DNA of 64,000 nucleotides from an uncultured Bacteroides sp. (lineage in GTDB: Bacteria; Bacteroidota; Bacteroidia; Bacteroidales; Bacteroidaceae), in the NCBI GenBank assembly GCA_900552645.1, contig USAN01000008.1, forward strand, positions 8,427 to 72,426, read 5' to 3'. The position numbers and the translations under genes were made by a program. This document shows, piece by piece, positions 15,639-26,131 of this stretch (positions within the stretch are counted from its first letter, which is position 1; every line of letters starts with the position of its first letter). Under the pieces are notes generated by a model that worked only from the letters and a program-made list of their open reading frames with translations, was not told the origin of the DNA and did not search any database.

Positions 15639-18600
15639 ATGAAGAGAAAATATATCCGTTGGATTCTTTGGACGCTTGCATCACCGTTCATCTTATTTTT
15701 TATTGTGTGTATATTATTATATATACCACCTATTCAGAATTTTTTGGTAGATAAAGCGGCTAAATATGCTTCCGGGAAGACTAACATGAATATTTCGGTA
15801 GGCCATATCTCTTTATCTTTCCCGATTAATATAATAATGACCGATGTAGAGGCTTCGTCGGCAAAGCGAGATACACTTCTTGATGTAGATCGTTTACAAC
15901 TTAATGTTCAGTTGCTGCCTCTATTCCGAAAAAAAGTAGAAGTAGACGGAATTTCTTTGAAAGGAGTTACGGTAAACAGCAATGATCTTATTCACGGTAT
16001 GATACTAAAGGGAGTGCTGGGCGAACTTTTCCTTTCAAGTCATGGGGTAGATCTTGATCCCGAAACGGCAATTGTAAATAAGGTACTTATAAAAGATACT
16101 CATATTTCATTATGCATTAATGATACTACCAGTAGCGATACTACCTCAAGTACGCCTACTTACTGGAAGGTTTTCCTTAAGGAGGCAGATATGAAGAATG
16201 TATCGTTTGATTATAAATGTCCGCAACAGAATATTCATTTTAGTACGGCGCTTAAGAATGCATCTCTCAGAAACGGATATATGGATCTTCATAAGTCGGC
16301 TTACTCACTTCAGACTATGTTTTTAGACAATGGGGCATTTAGCTACAGCACCTTCTATAAGAATGCAAATGATACCACAAGTGTGGCTTACAAGACTTTC
16401 GATCCTTCCAATATATCTATTACCGATATAGGAATACAGCTTGATTCTGTATTTTACAGTGGAAAGGATATAAAGGCACAACTTCGTTCTCTTACTTTAA
16501 AAGAGAAGCAGTCGGGACTAAAGGTTGTTTCGGCAAAACTTAATATGGTATCCAATTCCAAAGATATAAAAATAACTCAGTTCTTGCTTAATACAGAAGA
16601 TTCGTATGTAGATATGAAAGGCTCTATGGACTGGAGCGTATTCGACAAGAAGAGTCCCGGATTGCTTACTGCCAGAATTATGTCGGATATAGGAAAGCCT
16701 GATGTGATGAGATTCATAGGAAAAATAGACGAGGACTTCATAAAGAAATATCCTTCGGCACCAATGAGAATTAGGGCCGGAGTTGACGGTAATATGAACG
16801 ACCTTAAGCTTACCTCGTTTCATGCATTGCTTCCCGAAGCATTTGATATATTGATGAAGGGAGAAATTCGTGATGCAAATGATAATAAAAGACGCAACGG
16901 AAGTATTACTCTTAACGCAAAAAGCGAGAATACTGATTTTCTGGCATCTATAACAGGAGGAGCAATAATACCTTCTGCTACAACCTTGGACGGAAAATTC
17001 TCTGTTTTCGGTACGCTGTTGAAAACAGATATGTTGCTGAAAGAGGCAGAATCGAGAATTGAAGCAAAGGATAGTATGAGCACAGGTGAGGAAATAAAGG
17101 ACAGTCTGCCTAATATTAATAAGTTCAATATGCAGCGAGCATTGAGACTTATAGGTCAGTACAACTGGGGAGATGACAGCTATAAGGCCAACTTAGTGGC
17201 CAATAAACTTGACCTTCACAAGTTTTTGCCTAATGACTCTCTTTTTACTCTTACCTCGGATCTTGAAATAGAAGGAAAAGGATTTGACTTCTTCTCGTCT
17301 AAAACAACACTTGGAGTGAAGGGCTATATAAAAACTTTCCATTATGGTTCGTACAATCTGAGCGGATTTACTGTTGATGCTACGTTTGATAAAAATAATA
17401 TTTCTTCTACTGTCGACATAAATAATGCAGACATAAACTTGTCGGCTATACTTAATGGAATAATAAAGAAGAAAGATATAACTGCAAGTCTTGATGCCGA
17501 TATAAAGAAAATAGATTGGCAAGGACTTCATTTGGCAGATGATAGACTACAGACATCGCAGACTATTTCGGTAAAGTTTGCAACGAATCTTGATAAGCAG
17601 ATGAAGGTTGATGCTTCGATGATAAATACTTCCGTTATCGTTCCAAAAAGAACGTTCCGTACAAAAGATCTGTTCCTTGGATTTGCTACCGATATCGATT
17701 CCACACATACTTACCTAAAGTCTGGCGATCTAGACTTCAGTCTGTCGTGTAAAGATCATATAAACAAGCTCTCCAAACAGATAGAAATATTAATGGGCAA
17801 GATTGATAAGCAATGGCAAGATAAGCATATAGACCAGGAAGCATTGCGTAAATATCTTCCAGGAGCATGTCTGAAAATCATTGCAGGAAAAGATAATCCT
17901 CTTTGCAATTATCTTGCAATGCAGGGAATAGGATTTGACAAACTATTTATAGACATGGATGCATCTCCCGATGAGGGACTAAACGGTGAAGGTCATATAT
18001 ATGGATTCCATACCGATAGTCTTACAATGGATACGATATATATTGACGTACAGCAGGACTTGGAAGGAATAAAGATATTAAGTGGTATAAACAGTAAGGC
18101 TCATAAGAATCAGGAAGCATTCGATTTGTCTTTGGAGGGCTCGATAACTACAAATCAGGCACAAATTCTTGTTGAGTATCTTAATGCAAAGAAACAGCAG
18201 GGAGTATATATGGGATTGATGGCCGATCTTTACAAGCATGGAATAAAGCTTCATTTCTTTCCCGAATATCCTACCATAGTATATAGGCCTTTCAATCTTA
18301 ATAAGGATAATTATATATTCCTTGGAGATAAGGGAAGGGTATATGGAAATGTTCAGTTGCGCGACACAAATGGAAGTGGAATAAGTTTTTATACAAACAA
18401 TGAAGATTCTACAGCTTTGCAGGACATGAACCTTGAACTGGCAAATTTAGATTTGAAAGAATTCAGGAGAATATTGCCATATATGCCTAATATGAATGGA
18501 TCACTTAACGGTGAAACCCATTTTATAAAGACTACTTCGCATACTACTGTTAGTACCGACTTACGTATTGATAAATTTGTGTATGAGGGTACACCTCTTG

Positions 18601-20303
18601 GAAACTGGGAATTTAACGGTGTTTATCTGCCAGGTGAAAACAATGAACACCATATAGACGGATTATTGGCAAAAGATGGAACAGAAATAGCTAAACTAAG
18701 TGGTCTGTACTTCTCGGACGATAAAGGTAAAGGTGGGGTAAAGGCCGACGTTGACTTCGAACATTTTCCACTTGATGTGCTTAATCCGTTCATGCCAGAT
18801 CGTTCACTAGAGTTTAATGGAGACATAGATGGTACTCTTGCCATGAATGGAACCCCCGAAAAACCTATATTTAACGGAAATCTTACACTCGATTCAGTAA
18901 CAATGTTCATGCCTGAACTATCGGCACTGTTCCGCTTTGACAAGCGTCCTGTAAAGATGGTAGACAGCAAGATGGAATTTGATCAGTTCAAGATATTTAC
19001 TAAGGGAAAGAATCCTTTCATTGTTGACGGTAATGTGGATTTTGCAAATCTTGACAAGATGAAGGTGAACCTTAAGATGCATGCTAGTAATTATGAACTG
19101 CTTAATGCTCCTAAGAACAAGCGGTCTATAGTATATGGAAAAATGTATGTTGACTTCGATGCCACTCTGCGCGGACCTATAGAAGAGATGGTGATGAGAG
19201 GTAACATGAATATTCTTGGCAAGACAAACTTTACATATGTAATGAAGGACTCTCCGCTTAGTGTAAACGATCGTTTGAATGATATGGTTACATTCGTAAA
19301 CTTCAGTGATACGGTAGATGTAAATGATGAAGTAATAAAACCAGTATCAATAAATGGAATAGACATAGCCATGACTTTTCAGATAGATCAGGCTGTGCAG
19401 GCACGTGTAGATCTTACAGCCGACGGATCTAATTACATGATTTTAGAAGGAGGAGGAGATCTTGCATTCCAATATACACCGCAGGGTAACATGCTACTGA
19501 ACGGACGCTATTCGTTGATAAGCGGTGAGATGAAATATCAGATACCTGTAATTCCACTAAAAACATTTAATATTCAGAATGGAAGTTATCTTGAATGGAC
19601 AGGAAATGTAATGAATCCTACTGTAAGCATAACAGCTACAGAATCTATGCGCGCATCGGTAGGAGAGAATGGACAGGCTTCGCGCATGGTCCCATTTAAC
19701 GTAGGAGTGACTATAAGTAGACAACTGCAAAATCCGGAACTTGCCTTTATACTTTCATCACCAGAAGATGCTTCCGTACAAGAACAGCTAAATGGAATGA
19801 GTGCCGAGGAGAGAGGCAAGTTGGCCGTTACAATGCTCGTTACCGGAGTCTATATGGCCGAAGGAAACTCGACAGGTGGTTTTAATGTAAACAATACTCT
19901 GAACTCATTCCTGCAAAGTGAAATATCGAATATAGTAGGAAAGACAATGGACATAAACGTTGGGATGGAGAGCGTAGATGACGGAGAAGGTGGCAGCAAG
20001 CGTACTGACTATAATTTCCAGTTTGCAAAACGTTTCTGGAATAATCGTTTCCGTATTGTAATAGGTGGAAAGGTTTCTACAGGAAACACTGCCCAGCAAG
20101 ATGAATCGTTCATTGATAATATATCTATAGAATATCGTTTGGATAATAGTGGAACTAGATACGTAAAAGTATTCTATGACAAGAATTATGATAGTATACT
20201 TGAGGGTGAAATAACAGAGACGGGTGTAGGTGTAGTATTAAGACGAAAGATGACTAACCTGGGCGAGCTATTTATATTTAAAAGAAGGAAGAATAATGAT
20301 TAA
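15639..20303 (+). CDS. tamB: TamB-like translocation/assembly module protein
   Basis: TamB proteins bridge the inner and outer membranes and take part in outer-membrane protein assembly and lipid transport. The 1554-residue product starts with one membrane anchor (residues about 8-29, WILWTLASPFILFFIVCILL). Long beta-repetitive sequence of the AsmA/TamB type follows, and a C-terminal TamB (DUF490) domain covers roughly the last 450 residues, with the GGGDLAFQYTPQGNMLLNGR and PVIPLKTFNIQNGSYLEW motifs. It overlaps the following tamL gene by eight bases. The pair forms the standard Bacteroidetes Tam system. Confidence 0.93.
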   Translation: MKRKYIRWILWTLASPFILFFIVCILLYIPPIQNFLVDKAAKYASGKTNMNISVGHISLSFPINIIMTDVEASSAKRDTLLDVDRLQLNVQLLPLFRKKVEVDGISLKGVTVNSNDLIHGMILKGVLGELFLSSHGVDLDPETAIVNKVLIKDTHISLCINDTTSSDTTSSTPTYWKVFLKEADMKNVSFDYKCPQQNIHFSTALKNASLRNGYMDLHKSAYSLQTMFLDNGAFSYSTFYKNANDTTSVAYKTFDPSNISITDIGIQLDSVFYSGKDIKAQLRSLTLKEKQSGLKVVSAKLNMVSNSKDIKITQFLLNTEDSYVDMKGSMDWSVFDKKSPGLLTARIMSDIGKPDVMRFIGKIDEDFIKKYPSAPMRIRAGVDGNMNDLKLTSFHALLPEAFDILMKGEIRDANDNKRRNGSITLNAKSENTDFLASITGGAIIPSATTLDGKFSVFGTLLKTDMLLKEAESRIEAKDSMSTGEEIKDSLPNINKFNMQRALRLIGQYNWGDDSYKANLVANKLDLHKFLPNDSLFTLTSDLEIEGKGFDFFSSKTTLGVKGYIKTFHYGSYNLSGFTVDATFDKNNISSTVDINNADINLSAILNGIIKKKDITASLDADIKKIDWQGLHLADDRLQTSQTISVKFATNLDKQMKVDASMINTSVIVPKRTFRTKDLFLGFATDIDSTHTYLKSGDLDFSLSCKDHINKLSKQIEILMGKIDKQWQDKHIDQEALRKYLPGACLKIIAGKDNPLCNYLAMQGIGFDKLFIDMDASPDEGLNGEGHIYGFHTDSLTMDTIYIDVQQDLEGIKILSGINSKAHKNQEAFDLSLEGSITTNQAQILVEYLNAKKQQGVYMGLMADLYKHGIKLHFFPEYPTIVYRPFNLNKDNYIFLGDKGRVYGNVQLRDTNGSGISFYTNNEDSTALQDMNLELANLDLKEFRRILPYMPNMNGSLNGETHFIKTTSHTTVSTDLRIDKFVYEGTPLGNWEFNGVYLPGENNEHHIDGLLAKDGTEIAKLSGLYFSDDKGKGGVKADVDFEHFPLDVLNPFMPDRSLEFNGDIDGTLAMNGTPEKPIFNGNLTLDSVTMFMPELSALFRFDKRPVKMVDSKMEFDQFKIFTKGKNPFIVDGNVDFANLDKMKVNLKMHASNYELLNAPKNKRSIVYGKMYVDFDATLRGPIEEMVMRGNMNILGKTNFTYVMKDSPLSVNDRLNDMVTFVNFSDTVDVNDEVIKPVSINGIDIAMTFQIDQAVQARVDLTADGSNYMILEGGGDLAFQYTPQGNMLLNGRYSLISGEMKYQIPVIPLKTFNIQNGSYLEWTGNVMNPTVSITATESMRASVGENGQASRMVPFNVGVTISRQLQNPELAFILSSPEDASVQEQLNGMSAEERGKLAVTMLVTGVYMAEGNSTGGFNVNNTLNSFLQSEISNIVGKTMDINVGMESVDDGEGGSKRTDYNFQFAKRFWNNRFRIVIGGKVSTGNTAQQDESFIDNISIEYRLDNSGTRYVKVFYDKNYDSILEGEITETGVGVVLRRKMTNLGELFIFKRRKNND

Positions 20304-22617
20304 AAGATTGTGCTATATACTGATTGCATTTATTGCATGCATAATAGTTTCATGCTCTACGACAAAGAATTTGCCGGAAGGGGAGAAACTATACGTAGGT
20401 ATAAACAAGACTACTATAAATAATGAAGACAAGACTGTAGCCGGAATAAATGCATTAACTGAAGTAGAGGCTGCAATAGCTTATCCTCCCAATAATTCTA
20501 TTCTTGGAAGTAGTTCTCTTAGATTTCCGCTACCATTCGGATTGTGGGTATATAACGATTTTGTGAAGTATCAGGATAAGAAGGGATTAGGACATTTCAT
20601 ATTCAAAAAAATGGCAACCGAACCGGTATTGCTATCTAAAGTTAATCCTGCCACCCGCGTAAAGGTGGCTACCAATCTATTGCATGATTATGGGTTCTTT
20701 AACGGAAATGTATCATATTCCATAGATACTCTTAAGAATAAGAAGAAGGTAAAGATAAACTATACTATTAATATGGAACGTCCATATTTCCTTGATTCTG
20801 TAAAATATATAAATTTCCCTCATAAAGCCGATAGTCTTATTCTTGCAACATATAACCAAAGACTTCTAAAAGCTGGAAATAATTTCAGTGTAATAGATCT
20901 GGAAAATGAAAGGCAACGGTTAAGTACTCTTTTCAGAAACAATGGATATTTCTATTTTCGTTCAGACTTCATTACATATCGTGCAGATACTATTCAGCGT
21001 CCCGGATTTGTAAATTTGCATGTGTTGCCTCAACCAGGACTGCCTGCTATGGTAACGCGTACTTATAAGATTGGAAAAACTTCGGTATATATGACTGGAT
21101 ACAAGAATGAAGCACCTACAGACTCGATTGAGTTTGATGGAATAAAGATATTCTATGCAGGAAAGCATCCCGGATTGAGACCGGAGGTACTTAGAAAAAG
21201 ACTCTTGTTCAAGGAGGGAATACCTTATTCGCAAAGATGGCATACTTATACACAGGAAGCACTGGCACGACTAGGAGTATTTAAATATACAGAATTCAGA
21301 TATATTCCTAAAGATACTTTGCCGGGATGTGATACGCTTAATGTAAGGGTAAATACAATGTTCGATCTTCCGTACGATGGTGAACTTGAGTTTAACGTAA
21401 CATCGAAAAGCACCGAGCAAACCGGTCCAGGAGCAGTATTCAACCTTACACGTCGTAATTTTATGCGTACCGGTGCAAAACTAGCATTCCAACTTAAAGG
21501 ATCTTATGAATGGCAAACCGGTGGAAGCGGCATGAGTGATGGAGCAAAGATGAATTCTTATGAACTGGGAACTACATTGTCATTGGAATATCCACGACTG
21601 ATACTTCCATGGCAGAAGAACCGAATGGATAAGTTTTTATTTCCATCTCATACAACTTACAAGCTATATATAGATCAGCTGAACCGAGCAAAATTTTTCA
21701 AGATGCTATCTTTCGGAGGAACCATTTCGTATGATTTCCAACCCAAACGTACCTGGAAACATACTATTACTCCTTTAAGACTTACATACAATACGCTTCA
21801 AAGTACTACGGCTCGATTTGACTCTATAACTGCTACAAACAAATCTCTTGCAGTGAGTTTGGGAAATCAGTTTATTCCTGCCATGAGTTACGAGGTTACA
21901 TATGACAATGCTCCTCTTAAAAAGAGAAATAATCTGTGGTGGAACAGTTCGTTTACTTCATCGGGCAACTTAATGTCGGTTATATATGCTGCATGTGGAA
22001 AAGGATTTAAAGAGACTGACAAGAAACTTCTGAATAGCCCGTATGCTCAGTTTCTTAAATTAACATCAGAGATAAGAACTCTGTTCAAGGTTGGAGAAAA
22101 GCAGCATATAGCTACACGTCTTATGGGAGGAATTATATATTCATATGGAAATATGAGTGTTGCACCATATAGTGAGCAATTCTATATAGGAGGAGCTAAC
22201 AGTATACGTGCATTTACAGTAAGATCACTTGGCCCAGGATCGTTTCATCCAAATGCCGATAACAGATATGGATATATTGATGAAACTGGCGATATAAAGA
22301 TGGAGGCAAATGTAGAATATAGATTTCCTATTCTAGGAAGCTTATACGGAGCAACCTTTCTTGATGCAGGAAATGTATGGTTGCTTAAGAAGGCAGAAGA
22401 TAGGCCAGGGGGTGAACTGACTATGCGTAATTTGGGCAAAACAATTGCTTTAGGTACAGGAGTAGGTTTAAGGTATGACTTTACTTTCCTTGTTATTCGC
22501 CTTGATTTGGGAATTGCTCTTCATGCTCCATACGATACTGGTAAAAAGGGATATTACAATATACCTAATTTTAAGGATGGGTTAGGATTGCATTTTGCTA
22601 TAGGTTATCCTTTCTAA
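20296..22617 (+). CDS. tamL: TamL: lipoprotein variant of the TamA/BamA-family outer-membrane barrel
   Basis: The 773-residue protein is an Omp85-family barrel carrying a lipoprotein signal (cysteine at residue 20, IIVSCSTTKN). This lipidated form is characteristic of Bacteroidetes and replaces TamA. POTRA-like domains occupy about residues 25-370 (for example TNLLHDYGFFNGNVSYSID), and the barrel follows, with the Omp85 signature YIGGANSIRAFTVRSLGPG near residue 640 and the C-terminal strand ending LHFAIGYPF. It is translationally coupled to tamB and ends 12 bases before a convergent gene. Confidence 0.9.
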   Translation: MIKRLCYILIAFIACIIVSCSTTKNLPEGEKLYVGINKTTINNEDKTVAGINALTEVEAAIAYPPNNSILGSSSLRFPLPFGLWVYNDFVKYQDKKGLGHFIFKKMATEPVLLSKVNPATRVKVATNLLHDYGFFNGNVSYSIDTLKNKKKVKINYTINMERPYFLDSVKYINFPHKADSLILATYNQRLLKAGNNFSVIDLENERQRLSTLFRNNGYFYFRSDFITYRADTIQRPGFVNLHVLPQPGLPAMVTRTYKIGKTSVYMTGYKNEAPTDSIEFDGIKIFYAGKHPGLRPEVLRKRLLFKEGIPYSQRWHTYTQEALARLGVFKYTEFRYIPKDTLPGCDTLNVRVNTMFDLPYDGELEFNVTSKSTEQTGPGAVFNLTRRNFMRTGAKLAFQLKGSYEWQTGGSGMSDGAKMNSYELGTTLSLEYPRLILPWQKNRMDKFLFPSHTTYKLYIDQLNRAKFFKMLSFGGTISYDFQPKRTWKHTITPLRLTYNTLQSTTARFDSITATNKSLAVSLGNQFIPAMSYEVTYDNAPLKKRNNLWWNSSFTSSGNLMSVIYAACGKGFKETDKKLLNSPYAQFLKLTSEIRTLFKVGEKQHIATRLMGGIIYSYGNMSVAPYSEQFYIGGANSIRAFTVRSLGPGSFHPNADNRYGYIDETGDIKMEANVEYRFPILGSLYGATFLDAGNVWLLKKAEDRPGGELTMRNLGKTIALGTGVGLRYDFTFLVIRLDLGIALHAPYDTGKKGYYNIPNFKDGLGLHFAIGYPF

Positions 22618-22629
22618 AGAGGGATAACT

Positions 22630-23451
22630 CTATAGTTTAGGAGGAGCTATCGTAGGATTACCTTTCCCGCCTACCTTAATAAAGGATTTATGCAATACAT
22701 CTTTAAGTATTGGACCGAAATCAAATCCTATTTTACAATCCTCATTAATTCTGTAATACGGACTTACAATAGGTAATGTTTCCCAATGGTTGCTGAAGTT
22801 ATCATAATATGTCTGGATTCCGGCCTCTAAGCCGAAACGTCCAATAATGTCGATCTCTGCACTGCCTCCAAAGTTATAGTATGAGATTCTAGAATTAATA
22901 TTGAAATTATAAGAACCGAATGCATTTAGTATCACTCTGTCGGATAGTCTATATCGAAGTAGCCCACTTCCTCCAATAGATTGGTTAAACATATATGGGG
23001 CACTGAACTTTGTAGTAGTAGCAGAAACTGTTGCAGTAAGACGTGGATTAAAACTATGAATATAACTTATAGAGGCATTGTTTACAATTCCTAAACTTAT
23101 CATGTTCTCTTGCTTTCCCGAACCTACAACTATCCCTTTCCTTGTACGAAGAATAACTCCACTTACATCATACTCTCCATAAGTAAGAGACTGCCTACTT
23201 ATAGGAAATGCAGGATTATAAGTATCACTTATACTTACAGCTTTTTCATTAATAATGTTTAGCTCTTGAACTGTAGGATGAACATAGTTTATATAGTCAA
23301 GATAATAAGAGCTTGTAACCGACGGTTTGGGCAAATCGAATTGTCCTACAGATGATATAGAATCTATTCTAATCTTATTCTCCTGAGCTTTACAAACTAA
23401 TGGTAATGTAATGAATATGCTTAGAAGAATTAGGGCTCTTTTATTATTCAT
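22630..23451 (-). CDS. Putative outer-membrane protein of unknown function
   Basis: The 273-residue product has a Sec signal peptide (ALILLSIFITLPLVCKAQ). The remainder is beta-rich with many aromatic and glycine residues: SASTSYIHSFNPRL-like strands, a GGSGLLRYRL segment, and FGSYNFNINSRISYYNFGG. This suggests a small porin-like barrel. It ends in a proline-rich tail (KGNPTIAPPKL) rather than a barrel-terminal aromatic residue, so periplasmic location is also possible. It converges with tamL, 12 bases apart. I do not recognise a family with a known function. Confidence 0.65.
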   Translation of the reverse strand: MNNKRALILLSIFITLPLVCKAQENKIRIDSISSVGQFDLPKPSVTSSYYLDYINYVHPTVQELNIINEKAVSISDTYNPAFPISRQSLTYGEYDVSGVILRTRKGIVVGSGKQENMISLGIVNNASISYIHSFNPRLTATVSATTTKFSAPYMFNQSIGGSGLLRYRLSDRVILNAFGSYNFNINSRISYYNFGGSAEIDIIGRFGLEAGIQTYYDNFSNHWETLPIVSPYYRINEDCKIGFDFGPILKDVLHKSFIKVGGKGNPTIAPPKL

Positions 23452-23618
23452 AAGCTATATTTTTAGATTGTTGGCTAAATATATACAAAAATATTTTAAT
23501 ACATTTATTTATAAACTAGATATTAACAAAAAAATAAGTCGGAAACATTTTGATGATATTTGACCTATTCATATTCTTTTTTGAGCGTTTTTTTATATAT
23601 TTCTTACTAATAAATTAC

Positions 23619-23626
23619 TAATTTTG
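23619..23626 (+). promoter_or_regulatory. -7 element for the nucleotidyltransferase gene
   Basis: TAATTTTG matches TAnnTTTG and lies 38 bases before the ATG at 23665. The -33 element is unclear. Confidence 0.4.
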
Positions 23627-23664
23627 TCACTCAAACATTAATCTAATTTAAAATAGAAAAAATT

Positions 23665-24576
23665 ATGAAACCAACTTTATTTTTACTGGCAGCCGGTATG
23701 GGAAGCCGTTATGGAGGTTTAAAACAATTAGATGGTCTTGGACCTAATGGCGAAACTATTATGGATTATTCTATTTATGACGCTATTAATGCAGGCTTCG
23801 GTAAATTGGTATTTGTTATTCGTAAAGATTTCGAACAGGATTTCCGCGATAAAATAATATCTAAATATGAAGGACACATTCCTTGCGAACTTGTATTTCA
23901 AGGACTAGATTCTCTGCCAGAAGGTTTCACTTGTCCTGAAGAACGCACTAAACCATGGGGAACAAATCATGCTCTTATGATGGGCGAGAGCGTAATTAAC
24001 GAGCCTTTTGCTGTAATTAACTGCGATGACTTTTATGGTCGTGATTCTTATCAAGTAATGGGTAAGTTCCTTTCTGAACTTCCAGAAGGATCAAAAAATG
24101 TATACTCTATGGTAGGTTTCCGTGTAGGCAATACGCTAAGTGAAAGCGGTACAGTATCTCGCGGTATTTGTGGCACTAACGATAATAATCTATTAACTTC
24201 TGTAGTAGAACGTACTAAGATACAACGTTTGGATGGAGAGGTTAAGTATATGGATGAAAACGAAAATTGGGTGGCTGTTCCTGATACTACTCCTGTAAGT
24301 ATGAACTTCTGGGGCTTCACTCCTGACTATTTCGGCTATAGCAATGAATTTTTCAAAGCTTTCCTTAGCGATCCTAAGAACATGAGCAATTTGAAAAGTG
24401 AATTCTTTATTCCATTGATGGTTGATAAGTTAATTAACGATGGTACTGCAACTGTAGAAGTTCTTGATACTACAAGCAAATGGTTTGGGGTTACTTATCC
24501 TGAAGATCGTCAGAGCGTAGTAGATAAGATTAAGGGCTTGATTGAAGCAGGAGAATATCCTGAAAAACTCTTTTGA
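23665..24576 (+). CDS. Sugar-phosphate nucleotidyltransferase-like protein
   Basis: The 303-residue protein has the nucleotide-binding signature LAAGMGSRYGGLKQLDGLG at residues 8-26, which marks NTP-transferases that make NDP-sugars. A second conserved area is FAVINCDDFYGRDSY (residues about 113-127), with the metal-binding aspartate. The family usually activates a hexose-1-phosphate or a related sugar phosphate. Which sugar and nucleotide are used cannot be told here, because no kinase or epimerase gene is adjacent. It stands alone between an OMP gene and the pectin genes, and ends at a terminator hairpin. Confidence 0.85.
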   Translation: MKPTLFLLAAGMGSRYGGLKQLDGLGPNGETIMDYSIYDAINAGFGKLVFVIRKDFEQDFRDKIISKYEGHIPCELVFQGLDSLPEGFTCPEERTKPWGTNHALMMGESVINEPFAVINCDDFYGRDSYQVMGKFLSELPEGSKNVYSMVGFRVGNTLSESGTVSRGICGTNDNNLLTSVVERTKIQRLDGEVKYMDENENWVAVPDTTPVSMNFWGFTPDYFGYSNEFFKAFLSDPKNMSNLKSEFFIPLMVDKLINDGTATVEVLDTTSKWFGVTYPEDRQSVVDKIKGLIEAGEYPEKLF

Positions 24577-24609
24577 TAAATGTAGGATAGTTTCTTTGAA
24601 TTATATATA

Positions 24610-24652
24610 AAAAACTCCTCGGTAAGTTATGAACCGAGGAGTTTTTGTTTTA
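24610..24652. terminator. Terminator after the nucleotidyltransferase gene
   Basis: A perfect 13-bp stem AAAAACTCCTCGG (24610-24622) pairs with 24634-24646 around an 11-base loop, followed by GTTTT. A- and T-runs on both sides make it usable by the convergent GH28 gene too. Confidence 0.85.
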
Positions 24653-24687
24653 AAGATGATATTGATAAAGAACGAATAGTAATAGTA

Positions 24688-26112
24688 TTATTCAGTAATC
24701 AACTTATCATTAATATAAAGATTCTCAAGTCTTACATCTTTTGCACCGTTTATATCATTCTTACCTGTCTTCACATTATTGAATCTTGAATCTTCTACAC
24801 TTATGTTGTACACATGATTTTTATCTTCCAGACCTATAATCTTTACTCCGCATTCGCTTTTTTGACATGTGATGTTCTTTAAGTGTACGTTACGTACTGT
24901 AGGAGTAAACCCACGGTTACATTGTTCACGGTCTTCGTAGCGAAGATTAATCCTTAATACAGCTTCCTTGCATTGACCTACTTTTATATTACGTACAAAT
25001 ATATTTTCTATCAATCCTCCACGACATGTACTTGTCTTTATACGGATAACACGGTCAAGTTCAGGACTATCCATTACACAGTCTTCTACGAAAAGGTTAC
25101 GATATCCTCCAGATATTTCACTACCTACTACTACGCCTCCATGACCATTTTTCATTTCGCAACCTCTTACTATAATATTTTCGCTCGGAGTATTCCATTT
25201 GCGACCGTCTTCGTTACGGCCCGACTTTATAGCAATACAGTCATCGCCGGTATCGAAAAGGCAGTTTTCTATAAGAACGTTCTTACATGATTCAGGATCG
25301 CAACCATCGCCATTAGGTCCGCGATTGAATATTTTCACTCCTCGTACTATAAGACTTTCGCAAAAAAGTGGATGTATTACCCAAAAAGGCGAATTTAATA
25401 ATGTTACATCTTCTATAAGAATGGTATTACACTGATATAGATTCAATAACTGTGGACGCATTCCATCCTCGGGCTTCATTACTCGCTCATAAATAGGGAC
25501 CTGCATCTCTCCCCATGCAAGTAGCTTTTCGCGGCCTCCGTTTCTTTGAGCCACCATGCCTGGTTTCCAACCATATCGTGGGGCACCACACATAGCCCAC
25601 CAGTTTTCGTTCTTTCCCTGTCCATCTATTATGCCTTTGCCTGTAATGGCTATGTTTGTTTCGCCATAAGCATATATAAGTGGACGTGCATTATAGCAGT
25701 CAATTCCCTCCCAACGTGTTAGTACAGCAGGAAAATACAGACTCTGATCGGTAAGGAATTTTAGTTCGGCACCTTCTTCTAAATGAAGATTAACATTACT
25801 TTTTAATGTAATTGGTCCTGAATAATATGTTCCATTAGGTATTAATACAGTACCACCACCTGCCTGGCTACATTTTACAATTGCAAGATTTATAGCGTCA
25901 TGACAAGGAGATTTCTCATCGTTAGCCTTTGCTCCGAAATCGTTTATATTATAAATTCTGTTAGGAAACTTGGTAAGCTTAATCTGTTTCTCTATTTTTT
26001 TGCTCTCCTTGAAAGCTTTGTCAAAATCTACATTGTTTCCTGCTATTGCAGTAATTGCAAAAAGTGACAGTATAAATGCATAACAAAATTTTATGTTTCT
26101 GTTCAAATTCAT
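24688..26112 (-). CDS. GH28-family polygalacturonase-like enzyme
   Basis: The enzyme is predicted to hydrolyse galacturonan or rhamnogalacturonan linkages in pectin. The start is placed at ATG 26112 (MNLNRNIKFC), where the signal peptide begins. An upstream ATG at 26142 would overlap the preceding gene's stop. GH28 motifs are in order: NGDGCDPESC, DTGDDCIAIKSG (catalytic aspartates), GHGGVVVGSE and the RIKT substrate-binding motif. The right-handed parallel beta-helix is visible as repeated short strands. It is the last gene of the pectin cluster, 19 bases after the GH43 gene. A second GH28 gene at 29115-30728 is a distant paralogue. Confidence 0.92.
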   Translation of the reverse strand: MNLNRNIKFCYAFILSLFAITAIAGNNVDFDKAFKESKKIEKQIKLTKFPNRIYNINDFGAKANDEKSPCHDAINLAIVKCSQAGGGTVLIPNGTYYSGPITLKSNVNLHLEEGAELKFLTDQSLYFPAVLTRWEGIDCYNARPLIYAYGETNIAITGKGIIDGQGKNENWWAMCGAPRYGWKPGMVAQRNGGREKLLAWGEMQVPIYERVMKPEDGMRPQLLNLYQCNTILIEDVTLLNSPFWVIHPLFCESLIVRGVKIFNRGPNGDGCDPESCKNVLIENCLFDTGDDCIAIKSGRNEDGRKWNTPSENIIVRGCEMKNGHGGVVVGSEISGGYRNLFVEDCVMDSPELDRVIRIKTSTCRGGLIENIFVRNIKVGQCKEAVLRINLRYEDREQCNRGFTPTVRNVHLKNITCQKSECGVKIIGLEDKNHVYNISVEDSRFNNVKTGKNDINGAKDVRLENLYINDKLITE

Positions 26113-26131
26113 GGTATATTGTTTAAGTGTT